NCBI RefSeq assembly: GCF_013368755.1
Contig: NC_049564.1
Coordinates: 380,001 to 444,000 of the forward strand
DNA from: Talaromyces rugulosus
Taxonomy: Eukaryota; Ascomycota; Eurotiomycetes; Eurotiales; Trichocomaceae
DNA: 64,000 bases
Direction: 5' to 3'
The translations under genes and the position numbers were made by a program. The notes below the pieces were generated by a model, which saw only the letters and a list, made by a program, of their open reading frames with translations, ran no database searches and was not told the DNA's origin. This document shows, one piece after another, positions 25,141-36,082 of this stretch (position 1 is the first letter of the stretch; each line of letters opens with the position of its first letter).

Positions 25141-25426
25141 TCACATCAGACCTCCGTATGTTTTGCCTTCCTCCTCAAGCTCCTCATCCTCGTGAATATA
25201 GTCCTCGAACTTCTTCCCTTCCTTCTTCAAATTGTCTTCAACTTTGGCCGTCTCACTTTCTGTCTTTCTGCTCGAAGGTTCTTCAGGATTTTCCGACTTT
25301 TCACCGTGTTCGTTTTGATGTTTATGGTGGAAGAACTTGCCGAACCGGCTGCTCTGATGTGGTTCTGTAGAATTCACATGTGTTAGAACTCAAACAATGA
25401 AATTTTGGTTTCTTACCTGAAGACAT
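25141..25426 (-). CDS. Small highly charged protein of unknown function (77 aa)
   Basis: Two exons (25417-25426 and 25141-25364) total 234 nt. The first exon is only 10 nt (ATG TCT TCA G) and joins through a 52-nt intron (GTAAGA…CTACAG), giving MSSEPHQSSRFGKFFHHKH. The protein is His-rich near the N-terminus, then Lys/Glu-rich, and ends with a strongly acidic patch and EEEGKTYGGLM. It looks like a disordered soluble protein of a type seen in many Eurotiales genomes, but I cannot assign a function. An intronless start further upstream gives a different N-terminus (MNST…), but its first codons coincide with the splice acceptor, so the spliced form is preferred. Confidence 0.72.
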
Positions 25427-26045
25427 GATGGACTAATTCGATTTCAAATGTATTGATTTTGTCGGGGTTCACTCTTTAGTATTCAGGACAGCTTGATTGA
25501 GACAAATATTGAATAATAACGAAACTTGTTCTTACCTCAATTGATAATTGATGCTGGGGTGTTCAATATATAGAAAGCGGTCGGTGATGACGTCTTCGAT
25601 TGTCTCATCGTCCATTATTTTCTAAAAATCCATCCAACCACGGAATAGGATGAACTAGATAGAATAACTCACTGGCAGATCCTCAAAATGATCTATCCCA
25701 TCTCCCCCGCACCGAACATCCTCGTCAGATCGCCATTGCATACCGAATGGACAGGTAAGCTAACACATACCTAATCTGGTGATGGTAGCGGCCAATAAGC
25801 TCACAGTGATACTATTACCAGAAAGGGTAGTGATCTCCACCCAGAGCTGCAAAGCTTTATTACAGACAGCCAATAATATTCAATTATATACACCATGTCC
25901 CACTTATATTTACCGTATTAGGAATAGGCAGATTTACCGGCGATTGATTGGCCGCAACCGGATTTATGCTTGTATTCTCTTCTTTTTAACTTTGCAGAAT
26001 ACGAGAAAAAAAAGATATTCCCATGATTGGAGTTTGCATGGCTCA
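25427..26045. other. Intergenic, no gene seen
   Basis: Contains several possible donor-like sequences (for example CTTACCTCAATTG near 25535), which could belong to 5' UTR introns of the small gene. No coding region is supported. Confidence 0.45.
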
Positions 26046-27206
26046 TCAATCAGGATCGAGACTGCTCAGAAAACTCAACGATGGCGCGAAAAATGTGGTT
26101 CCTGTCAATGGGGTTGAAAAGTCTAGCAGACGATCATGAGACCCTGGAGGACTCCCAATGAACATGCGTTGCATCATCTGTTCAATCACCCACAAGCGCC
26201 GTGAGTATCCGATAAAGTAGGTCCCAAATTCACTAGAACCCGGTGAGCCAAAAGGCATATTGTCGCGAAGGATGGAATGTTCCACCCCGTTCTCATCGGT
26301 GATCGTGCTGAGCGACTTGTGTGCTTGTTGGTGGTCCGGAGGTGCATCATCCAACTCGACATTTTCCACCTTGGTGCGACCAATTATAGCTTCCTGCTGT
26401 TCGACGGAGAGGGATCGCCATGCCTTTAGATCATGGACATATTTCTGCACGACGATGTAACTGCCACCGCATGCCGCTGCGTCTTCCTCTTGGGCGACAA
26501 GCGTTGAATTGGGTACCGCGCGGCCAACTGGGTTCGCAGTACCATCGACAAATCCAAGAAGATCTCGTAGATCAAAGTAACGGAAACCGACAGTTTCATC
26601 GACGACCACTATCGTATCCCCCAAGCAGTCTAGAAGCTGTCTCTCAAATTCAAAACACAGATCTCGACGCTCCGAGCGAATGTGAAAAAATAAATCACCC
26701 GGGGTTGAGACGGCAGTATGAGCTGCGCCCTTTATCTCGGGGAACGGGTGAAGCTCTGCTGGACGTGGGAGGCCTGTCAAACGATCCCAAGCATCGCTTC
26801 CAATACCGGTGGTGCAGGTAAATGAAGCGCTTGGGTCGCGGATAGAAACGTTCTTCGTAAGATTCTCGAGATTTGCCAGCGTCGACCGAACGGTACGGAC
26901 TGTCTCAGGACGATCTACAAGTGACAGGACTAAGAACGTGGCTGACTGAGTCAAGGGTGCATCAACGCGCTGTGGTTCGATGGAAAATTGGCCAGCCATG
27001 GCTACCTTTGTCACAGATTTTGTATTATCGGCAAAGTGGCGTGATGATGAAAGTATTCGAGGTGGGAATTGGGATTGAGATAGGCTGAATTGAGATTTGA
27101 AGCCGATGCGGGGCAGAATACTTGTCCGGGTGGTCCTCTGAGATAAGGGGGACAAACGGCCAACGTTGAGGGTGCTTGTCAAAGAGGGTTTATGCAATAA
27201 TGCCAT
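26046..27206 (-). CDS. DyP-type haem peroxidase
   Basis: A single exon of 386 aa. It carries the dye-decolourising peroxidase signature GFVDGT (residues 218-223, catalytic Asp221), a candidate proximal haem ligand His296 (QQAHKSL) and a distal-Arg context ILRDNMPFG (Arg314). Residues 1-69 are rich in Arg, Ser and Thr and almost free of acidic residues, resembling a mitochondrial presequence. A second in-frame Met70 (MAGQFSIEP) begins the conserved domain and could give a cytosolic form. There is no secretion signal. The enzyme uses H2O2 to oxidise organic substrates. It lies back to back with a GMC oxidoreductase at 28506, with a catalase beyond. Confidence 0.9.
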   Translation of the reverse strand: MALLHKPSLTSTLNVGRLSPLSQRTTRTSILPRIGFKSQFSLSQSQFPPRILSSSRHFADNTKSVTKVAMAGQFSIEPQRVDAPLTQSATFLVLSLVDRPETVRTVRSTLANLENLTKNVSIRDPSASFTCTTGIGSDAWDRLTGLPRPAELHPFPEIKGAAHTAVSTPGDLFFHIRSERRDLCFEFERQLLDCLGDTIVVVDETVGFRYFDLRDLLGFVDGTANPVGRAVPNSTLVAQEEDAAACGGSYIVVQKYVHDLKAWRSLSVEQQEAIIGRTKVENVELDDAPPDHQQAHKSLSTITDENGVEHSILRDNMPFGSPGSSEFGTYFIGYSRRLWVIEQMMQRMFIGSPPGSHDRLLDFSTPLTGTTFFAPSLSFLSSLDPD

Positions 27207-28505
27207 TGATTACTCTCCTCAAATAAAGCAGTAAGTTTGCACAATGGGCTATAGAAACGCCTGTAGGAAATATGCTTCTAGACATGACTGCCGTAGAATC
27301 ATACTATACCTCCATTGGGACATCAATGACGTAAGATATTTTGTTTTCATACTTCGGATAAAAACCATGTAATTCCTCTTGGTTGGCTACTCTTGAACAC
27401 ACAGGCACGATTGACACGCATGGATTGCGTATACATTTGGCCCACACCTCTACTCTATGGAGTAATGCTACCTTGGTGTTTAGAGTAGACAGCTGTGGGA
27501 TATCATTCCATTCCCAATGTAGTACAGGTAGCTGGAAAACCCCGGCGGCTCTCCCGGAGGCGGAGATCGGGAAGATAATTTGACTGGTGGAGTACTATTG
27601 CCCATTTCGAAACCCATAATAATTCAATGTTGGGCCTCAAAAGCTTAGCCTAACATTCCGCAGGGTCCAGACCACAAATTATTAATTTCTATTCGGTGTT
27701 TTATTTTTTACTACATAATAACCCTTGATCAAATCTATTGACTTGACCATAGATCACAGAACGTGCCTACTTCTACATGTATTAACTATCTTTAATGAAG
27801 ATATTGTAGAAAGGTCAACTATACACGGTGACATGTTAGCTAGTGCTGCAAATTCCTGACCCATTTATAGAGCCAGTACATGTAAAAGTGAGTAAGCGCA
27901 CAGGTTGATCTATCCACTGACCCATCGATGACAGAAGCAATTTATGTGAAAGTTCCACAAAGTTACACAGCCAAAGTGAATATCCTTTGTCTTCTTCTTA
28001 TTAGTATGAATTAACTGATGTCAACGGCTAGATAAAGTTGATCTAAAAAGCGCCGAATTTTCTCCGCGAGTGACAGCCGATGTTAGTTTCAAAGTTCAGT
28101 ATAGAAATGATAGGATGTGGATCTAGGATGCCTATTTCGTCGCCATGCATGCGCCTAGACGTAGCGTAAATGTTGCAAGGTGATTGGCATTTGGATGTCA
28201 ACGTCGTACGAGAGAGATGGTTATACGCTAAACTTGCATCCGCAGTTAGAATCCCATTATGGTATGAGTACAAGACCAATGGTTGCTCCATGTACAAACC
28301 CTGCTTGTTCTTATCACCCCGGTTAGCTTCAAGTCTATGACGGTATTTGAGAAAGGTGCTACACGTGTGAGCATGGGAAGTCCATCCTAGAAAGGCAAGG
28401 AGTCGATTGCCACTCGGAAATATAAAGCCTCATGAGATCTCTCCGTGAGTGCCACAAACCAATTCATCAATTCTTTCAACCAACTGAAACATTATACTTT
28501 CCATA
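27207..28505. promoter_or_regulatory. Divergent intergenic region between DyP peroxidase and GMC oxidoreductase
   Basis: 1.3 kb between two divergent redox genes, probably holding both promoters. No gene or clear repeat is seen; short frames such as 28043-28297 have no support. Confidence 0.5.
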
Positions 28506-30248
28506 ATGACTGTCCAGGACGGTGCTCGTTTTGACTTTATTGTCGTCGGCGGTGGCACGGCAGGCAACATCGTTGCTTCCCGTCTTGCGGAGAACCCCAA
28601 TGCCAGAATTCTTGTCGTTGAAGCCGGCATTGGCAGCTCCAAGGACAATGAGGAAATCCGGACCCCAGGACTCGCAATGGAGATTCGTGGCAGCCAGTAC
28701 GACTGGGCCTACAAGACGACTATGGTCAAGCGGGATGACTATGAGCGCATCGAGAAGCCCAACACCCGTGGAAAGGCTCTCGGCGGTAGTTCATCGCTAA
28801 ACTACTTCTCTTGGGTGCCTGGCTCCAAAGGTACCTTCGATATGTGGGAAGAGTATGGCGGAAAGGAATGGACTTGGGACCCTCTTGTTCCTTACCTTCG
28901 CAAGAGCGTGACTTACCACGATGATGCTGGCTTGTACCCGCCAGAACTGAAGAAGATTGGTGCCGGTGGACCGATTCCCATTGCCCATGCCGAGCTTATG
29001 CCCGAGATGAAAGGTTTCCGTGATCTTGTTACCAAGGCCTGGAAGTCCACTGGCGAACCTGTCACTGAGAATATCTTCGATGGCGAGATGCATGGCCTAG
29101 TACACAGTGTCAACACGATCTATAAGGGTCGGCGCTCAGGTAGTTTCCTCGCAGTCGCGGACAAATCGAACATTACCATTCTTCCTGAGGTATACTCCAA
29201 GCGCCTTATCATCGACGACGCCGATCGCACTGCCAAGGGTGTAACTGTCATCAACGGATCTGGACAAGAGCTAAGCTTCTATGCGACCCGTGAAGTCATC
29301 GTCTCTCAGGGTGTTTTTGAAAGTCCTAAGCTGCTGATGCTGAGCGGTATTGGTCCAGAACCTGAGCTGAAGAAACACAACATTCCTGTTCTTGTTGACT
29401 CACGCCACGTCGGCCAGCATCTTTTGGACCATCCCGGTGTTCCTTTTGTTCTTCGCCTCAAGGATGATTTCTCAATGGATAACCATGTATTGCGCAAAGG
29501 GGCTCTACAGAATCAAACGTTGGCAGCTTACTCCAAGGGTCACGCTGGTCCTATGGCATCCCCATTCCTTGAGCTGATCGGATTCCCTCGCATTGATAAA
29601 TACTTGGAGAAGTCTCCCGAGTACCGCGAGGCAAAGGCTGCTAACGGCGGTCTCGATCCCTTTTGCCCATACGGCCAGCCTCATTTCGAGCTTGATTTCA
29701 TCCCTCTTTTTGGTAGTGCCTTCCAGTGGCACTTTCCTCACCCCAACAAGGGAAGTTACATGACAGTAATGGTCGACCTCGTTCGCCCCGTCTCTGAGGG
29801 CGGCGAAGTTACGCTGAACAGTGCCGACCCCTTGCAGCAGGCCAATATCAACTTGAACTACTTCAGTAACGACCTTGACATTATTGCCATCCGCGAAGGT
29901 ATTAGATTTACCTACGATGTGCTCAAGAATGGCGAAGGGTTCAAGGATGTTGTTGTAGATGAATATCCATGGGACATGCCGCTAGACGATGATGAGGCGA
30001 TGAAGAGAACGGTGTTGGATCGTTCTCAAACCTCGTTCCACCCTTGTGGTACTGCTCGCCTGTCCAAGGATATCCGACAAGGTGTGGTGGACGCCGGCCT
30101 CAAAGTCCACGGCATTAAGAATCTACGTGTTATTGATGCTTCTGTTATCCCTGTCATCCCAGACTGCCGCATTCAGAACTCTGTCTACATGGTGGCCGAG
30201 AAGGGTGCAGATGCTATCAAGCGGGATCACGGAGATCTCTACCATTAG
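28506..30248 (+). CDS. GMC-family FAD oxidoreductase
   Basis: A single exon of 580 aa. The N-terminal dinucleotide fold is FIVVGGGTAGNIVASRLAE, followed by the GMC signature GKALGGSSSLNYFSW (about residues 88-102). The C-terminal catalytic region has SFHPCGTARLS (His512) and PDCRIQNSVYMVAEKGADAIK (Asn558), the usual His-Asn pair. There is no signal peptide, unlike secreted aryl-alcohol or glucose oxidases, so an intracellular oxidase or dehydrogenase acting on an alcohol is likely. The substrate is not evident. It is followed in the same direction by a catalase, which would remove the H2O2 an oxidase makes. Confidence 0.92.
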   Translation: MTVQDGARFDFIVVGGGTAGNIVASRLAENPNARILVVEAGIGSSKDNEEIRTPGLAMEIRGSQYDWAYKTTMVKRDDYERIEKPNTRGKALGGSSSLNYFSWVPGSKGTFDMWEEYGGKEWTWDPLVPYLRKSVTYHDDAGLYPPELKKIGAGGPIPIAHAELMPEMKGFRDLVTKAWKSTGEPVTENIFDGEMHGLVHSVNTIYKGRRSGSFLAVADKSNITILPEVYSKRLIIDDADRTAKGVTVINGSGQELSFYATREVIVSQGVFESPKLLMLSGIGPEPELKKHNIPVLVDSRHVGQHLLDHPGVPFVLRLKDDFSMDNHVLRKGALQNQTLAAYSKGHAGPMASPFLELIGFPRIDKYLEKSPEYREAKAANGGLDPFCPYGQPHFELDFIPLFGSAFQWHFPHPNKGSYMTVMVDLVRPVSEGGEVTLNSADPLQQANINLNYFSNDLDIIAIREGIRFTYDVLKNGEGFKDVVVDEYPWDMPLDDDEAMKRTVLDRSQTSFHPCGTARLSKDIRQGVVDAGLKVHGIKNLRVIDASVIPVIPDCRIQNSVYMVAEKGADAIKRDHGDLYH

Positions 30249-30983
30249 TATAATTGATATCTTGAAAAAAAGCAGCTGTGTTGTGATTTATTCGATTACA
30301 ATGTTTTGAGAATGTATTTAAGTCTTAATAAAAGTGGCGATATTCCAGAATTTGAGTGCTCAAATGTAGAAGAAGGATACTATAGCATGATGCGTGATAT
30401 CCGGACACTAGCAGATAGTTAAAGGTTTCGATGGAAGATTAGTATCACTAAAGACCAGACTACTGTGGTAGTTCAATATACAGGTCTCCACAATATCAAT
30501 TACTCATTATTATAATGCTGTCTTCGTAGTGGCTTATATCCGGTGGTGGTTACGAACATTTGTTGAGTGCCAAAGGTGGGACAATGCAAGATTCGGTGAG
30601 TAATCTTCTGCTCCTTCTGGTTTGAGTAATGGAAGCGTGCGTCCGTGGCGTGGGGAGACGACTTGATGGAGAATTAATGCCTAATGCAAGCTTATCATAG
30701 CACAAGCTGATAGTGTTGACTGTAGGCGCTCCCTGTTTGGGAAGTAGGAGTGAACCAATCACAGCTTTGTACTACTATTTCCAAATGCGGGATTGGTAAG
30801 GTGCCTCTGGAACTGGACAACCACTGTTAGCTTGTGATTTTTAATATGTCATTTATTTATGGGCTAGATTCCTAGAGACTCTGAAAGTTAAAAGGCGTCA
30901 TATCCTGCCCGTTGTAAGTATTAAAATCATTGCTACGAGAAATCTCTACTCTTTCAATCTCAAACTGTACAAGACCAGCAAAT
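30249..30983. other. Intergenic between GMC oxidoreductase and catalase
   Basis: About 730 bp, holding the GMC 3' flank and the catalase promoter. No further gene is seen. Confidence 0.5.
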
Positions 30984-33055
30984 ATGTCTTACTATACTCT
31001 TGCAGAGGGTAATCTATTATACCACATGAATCCATATTGATATATTTACTGAAAGAAATCCCAGGCTGCCCCTACGCCAGAAATGACACCAGCGTCCAAG
31101 TTCGGAATGGCTCCGGTGGGGGTCTGGTTTTACTACAAGACACCCAGCTAATTGAGACATTGGCCCATTTCTCTCGCGAGAGAATTCCAGAGAGGTAAAT
31201 TTCAAGTATTGCGTGAGGTTTGCTCTATCTAATGAGAATTTTAATACAGAGTCGTACACGCCAAAGCTGCAGGGTATGTGACCTAGAAAAAAATAAACAG
31301 CTAGAACAGTGATTGACTGGAAACCAAGGGCATATGGTGTATTTGAATGCACCCACGACTGCACCGATATCACATCAGCTAGTTTTCTGAACACAGTCGG
31401 AAAAAAGACAGAGGTTCTCTGGCGTGTGTCTACCGTGGGTCCTGAAAGTGGTTCTGCAGACACCACTCGTGATGTTCATGGTTGGGCTATGAAGCTGTAC
31501 ACGGACCAGGGAAATTTGGATTGGGTTTTCAACAATACGGTATGCCAAAGTGTTGCTTTCAGTTAAAGGGGAAGAGACCGTACTAAAGGTTTCTCTTCAC
31601 AGCCCGTGTTCTTTGTCAGAGACCCGATCAAGTTCCCATCCTTGAATCGGTCCCACAAAAGGAACCCTCGGACTCACAGGCCAGATGCAAATATGGTAAG
31701 TGAATGATATCAATAATATTTGAAGGAAATGTTAACAGATGATAGTTCTGGGAGTAAGCTAGCTTTAAAGGCGTGTAAAAACGATACTAACTTCGATTTT
31801 AGTTTCCACGTTGGGAACCCAGAAGGAATCCATGAACTCATGCACTTGTTTAGTGACCGTGGGACACCAGCCTCACTGCGCCATATGAATGCCTACAGTG
31901 GACATACGTACAAGTTTACAAAAGAGGTTTGTCCAGGATAGTTAACTATAGGTTGGTGGAGTGATGGCTAATAAACCATATCATATAGGATGGATCTTTC
32001 AAGTACATCAAGGTCCACATCAAATCCCAACTCGGCGTGAAAAACATGAGTGCAGACGAATCCACTCGCATTGCTGGGGAGAACCCGGACTTCTTGCTCC
32101 AGGACGTATTCGACGCAATTGAACAAGGAAATTACCCTGTTTGGAATGTCTATGTTCAAGTCATGGATCCCAAAGAGGCCGAAACCTACAAGTGGAATAT
32201 TTTTGACATGACCAAAGTCTGGCCTCATCAGGACTTTCCACTTAGACAGATTGGAAAGTTGACTCTAAACCGTAATGTGAGATATATCGATGTGTTGTTA
32301 CCTCTAAAGAGATTGATGCTGATAATTAATCGATGATTCCTAGCCCCAAAATTACTTCACCGATATTGAGCAGGCATCATTTTCTCCATCAACCATGGTT
32401 CCAGGATGGGCTCCATCTGCTGATCCTAGTTAGTTATTCATTAAAAACTTGTTGCTTTGAAGTTTTACACTAATTTCACTGCTTCAAACAGTGCTCCAGG
32501 CTCGGATGTTCGCCTATCCCGATGCTGCCCGTTACCGTCTGGGCACAAACTACCAGATGCTCCCCACGAACAAAGCGCGGGCGCCTGTCTATTGCCCCTT
32601 CCAGCGAGACGGTTTTATGAATTTCTCCACCAACTACGGCGAGGACCCCAACTATGTAGGTTCGTCCCTGCGACCAACTACATTCGCCGTGAGTGCTACG
32701 GGAAAGCCGCTTGGAAGCACTATTACCGAGCACGAAAAGTGGGTTGGAGAGATCAGTAGTTTTACCAGCACGGTTCACCAGGACGACTTTGAGCAGGCAA
32801 GGGGCCTGTGGAAGGTTCTTGGGCGGGAGCCTGGCCATCAAGACCGGTATATCTCGAATGTGTCGGGCAATATCAAGAATGTGACCAGCAAGGAGCTCCG
32901 GGAGAAGGTATACTGTAGGTCATAGCCCTTGAATTGATGACGATGATCATCATAATGATGCAATATAGCTAATTACGCTTATAGATCTTTATCACTGTGT
33001 CGATCCTCAGTTGGGTCAGCGCATCAAAACGGCCACAGAAGCACAAATCGCATGA
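30984..33055 (+). CDS. Small-subunit monofunctional catalase, 11 exons with an 8-nt micro-exon
   Basis: Exons: 30984-31008, 31065-31194, 31250-31273, 31329-31539, 31603-31695, 31746-31753, 31803-31926, 31989-32276, 32344-32428, 32492-32914, 32985-33055. They sum to 1482 nt, or 493 aa. Catalytic residues are His55 (RVVHAKAAGAYG) and Asn128 (NNTPVFFVRDPIKFP), with haem-ligand Tyr338 (RMFAYPDAARYRLGTN). The sixth exon is 8 nt, TTCTGGGA, between AG and GTAAGC. Only with it does DANM continue as FWDFHVGNPEGIHELMHLFSDRG in frame. The protein ends TEAQIA, with no peroxisomal SKL-type signal and no secretion signal, so it is probably cytosolic. It converts H2O2 to water and oxygen. Confidence 0.93.
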
Positions 33056-33595
33056 GAATGATGGTAGCCATAGCTAGTTAACATTCGGCTGTCCAAGAGA
33101 GAGAAATATATTGTTTTTTGCTTCTGGTTCTTGCTTCGTGAAATGAAAAGTCGAAACATTGAATGTTCTACCCAATACTATAATTCAACGTAGAAGATAA
33201 CATTGAACGACCCTAGTATTTGTTGGGTAAATATGAATATGAAATTGCATTCAAGATACACATTGGAAAGGTTCCTTTCTAGTGCTTGGTCGTTTATTGT
33301 AGAGGAAAAAAAAAGTTCAATTGGGTCAACACCAGAGGTAACGACTGGACTACAAAATTCGGATTAATTGTTTAGATGGTTTCTTACTTCAACGAAGAAC
33401 TCAGAACACCTACAATCGACATTCATGTATAGCAATAGATTGATCCATTGATTCATAACAGACCTATTAATACTAGTATCCAATCCAATTTACATCATGT
33501 TCAACATGTCCATTTGGTCGTAGAATCATGACAACGCGACATAACTCAAACAATAAACTAACCAACACATACACACACCAAGCAAGAACAATTAT
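33056..33595. other. Intergenic between convergent genes
   Basis: AT-rich 3' flanks of the catalase and permease genes. No gene is seen. Confidence 0.5.
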
Positions 33596-35184
33596 CTAAT
33601 CCTTGTGCTGCGAATCGCCTTTCTCAGGATCCGCCTTGCTGTCAACACCAAGTTTGCGCTCAGCAACTTCGTTCAAATCCTCGTCATGCTCGGCATCGAA
33701 CTTGCGGCCCAGACGTTCGGGGCCGAAAAAGGTTATTATGATGGTGTACGCGTACACGCAACCCATGAAAATGCAAATGACCTTGCCGTAGTCGTAGCGA
33801 GACGAGCCCGAGGCTGTTGGCGGCAGGGGGAAGCGCTCGCCGATGGTCGATTCGATGGTCGACGAGGCCGACGAGACTAGGTTACCGAGTTGGTAGGCTG
33901 TGCCGACCGCAAAGGTGCGGATTGGGCCGGGTGAGAGTTCCATCAGATGAATAGGGATGACACCCCATGCACCCTGCACGCAAAACTGTTCGAAGAAAGC
34001 GGCCGCCATGATCGAGTGAGAGCTGACGAAGGTGTAAGGGTAGAGTAGAGCACCACCGACAATGCAGATGACAATGATCGAGAATCGACGACCGAATATC
34101 TGGCTGGCCCAGCCGCAGAGTGTACCTCCCGTCATGGCCCCTAGGTTGGATACCACTTGCGTGACGGTAACAGCGTTGGCGGAGAACTCGTATTGATTCT
34201 CAAGTAGAGTCGGGTACAAATCCTGAGAGCCGTGGGACTATGGGAGGGTTAGATCACTTTGGGTCAAAGCGGAAGCAAAGGAAAGAGAAGAAACTCACCA
34301 TAAAGTTGAAGCCAGTCATTAAAAGGACGAGGTACAAAAGCAGCAACCAATGATTCTTAAGGGCAACCTTGCCCTCGGATAAGAAGTTCCCGGCCACTCC
34401 TCCGCCCAAGCCCTTGCGGACTTCTTCACGGCTGCGGTACGCCTGGGTTTCTGGCAAGCAAAGACGGAAAATGATGAACAGCACTGGCGGGCAAGCTCCG
34501 AACCAGTAGAGTGGGCGCCAGCCGTGAGAAGTGGTATCGACCAAGCCGCGCGCAAAGGCAGTCACCAGCAAATAACCAAAGGCGTAGCCTTGCTGAAGCA
34601 TACCCGATATAATTCCTCGGGCGTCTTCCGGACAATCTTCCAAGGCTGTAGCTGCGATATTGCCGTAGAGACCGCCCATCGCAATGCCGAAAAGGGCGCG
34701 ACAGGCCAGAAACTGATTGTAGGTCTGACAGAAACCGGTTCCGAGCTCCAGGACGATGAAAAGCACGTTGTTGGCCACAAAGGGCCATTTCCGGCCGTAG
34801 CGATCGGACAGGATACCAAAGATGATAGCGCCCACGGAACGCAACATCAGCACCAGAGTGATGCCCCAAGTGATGTCCGAGTTTTCCTTGTCAAAGTACT
34901 TGGCCAATGGGGTGACGGTGATGGAGACGGAGAAGAAATCAAAAGCATCCCAGGTCCAGCCCCAGAAAGCGATCTAAGGGGGGTTAATTAGCATGGCGCA
35001 TTGCATGGCGCGACTGAAGAAGAGTGCCACTTACGAAGAAAAACAGCCATTGCTGTTTATTCAGCAGCATCAGTGCCTTGAACGGGTTCGGTGCCTTATT
35101 CATCGGTGGCACCAGGGTGGTCACCCGCGTGGCCAGGTATCTGCCGACGCTCATCTTCTCCCCAGCGCGCGAGTTGTTGGTCAT
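33596..35184 (-). CDS. Jen1-type monocarboxylate/proton symporter (MFS)
   Basis: Exons 35035-35184, 34299-34973 and 33596-34237 total 1467 nt, giving 488 aa with about 12 hydrophobic helices. The family signature N-x-x-S-H-x-S-Q-D-x-x-x-T is present as NFMSHGSQDLYPT (residues 273-285). Intron 2 falls inside it, between Met275 and Ser276. The MFS loop GILSDRYGRKWP is also present. Jen1-family permeases import lactate, pyruvate or related carboxylates at the plasma membrane and are normally repressed by glucose. The C-terminal tail is acidic and lysine-rich, as expected for endocytic regulation. The substrate is inferred from the family. Confidence 0.93.
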
Positions 35185-36082
35185 TGTGAATTAGCGGGCG
35201 ACGCGTCGACAGTAGTCAGACGGCACGCAGACGAATATCCCAGAAGTGCACTTCTTGACAGGGGGACGGAGACCAGCGCGACAGCAAGGGAGGAGAGCTG
35301 AACGAGGAAATAAAAAGCAGAAAACCAGACGAAGAAGGCGACGAGAAGCTAGCCGGGGCAGACTGAAGAAATAGTAGTGCATTGCCGGAGCAGGAGCAGT
35401 GGCAGCTAGCTAACTAGGCCAGTCTCAGCGACAAAGGCAGCGATCAACCCCGCCAAAGGGTCGGAGCCAAGACGCCTCCGCATTATTATGCCGGTGTCGC
35501 CGCCGAATCAGCAGCGCACTGACAGTCGGCACAGTTGGTTAAACTTGGTTTGGCTGGTACGGCCAGGTTAGCATGAGTTTAGACTGGCTGAACCAGCCGG
35601 TTGCTGCTTTAGCCTGGCATCGTCACGGGGCAGCAGCCCATGGAGTCATGGACAGACTCGCAGGCACCCATGCCCATTGCCCACTCACAGGCCGGCCGGG
35701 CAGTTGGAATCCCGGGCGCCACGAGGAAGACCCGATCGTCGTTGGTTCTTCGGCTTCCAGAATGATGCCGACTGGCGACTGTGAGACGGTGTGACTTGTC
35801 GGCGTCGACACAGGTGTGGATTGAGCCAAGAAAGGATTCATCTTAAGTGCGGGGACCCCGCCCGGACAGTGCGAGAGCCAGTGCTGAGTCAGCCTCGCTT
35901 AGGGTTAGTGCACGACAGGCAGTTTCCGGATCCGGAGAGACAAGAGTATCAATAATCATAATCATGGGCATCATAAAATAACATCGCTACAGCAGCAAGC
36001 CGCCCGTATACTACAGTTTATTACATACATGTATGGAGCAAGACTTGCACAGCATCATATATGCCATGCAAATGCCGTCCTT
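35185..36082 (-). promoter_or_regulatory. Upstream region of the Jen1-like permease
   Basis: About 900 bp between the permease ATG and the 3' end of the helicase gene. It contains matches to the carbon-catabolite-repressor site SYGGRG, such as GCGGGG (complement strand near 35448-35453), and a palindromic pair at 35849-35861. Confidence 0.5.
35849..35861. promoter_or_regulatory. Palindromic GCGGGG-A-CCCCGC: paired CreA/Mig1-like site
   Basis: GCGGGGACCCCGC contains two SYGGRG matches in inverted orientation separated by one base, about 665 bp before the permease start. Paired CreA sites are functional in several alcohol- and acid-utilisation promoters, and glucose repression would suit a Jen1-type permease. 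Occupancy is not demonstrated. Confidence 0.45.

Noticed and set aside
31696..31802. Single 107-nt intron in the catalase gene
   Set aside because: It would shift the frame into an early stop and lose the conserved FWDFH segment. The two-intron model with an 8-nt exon repairs both.
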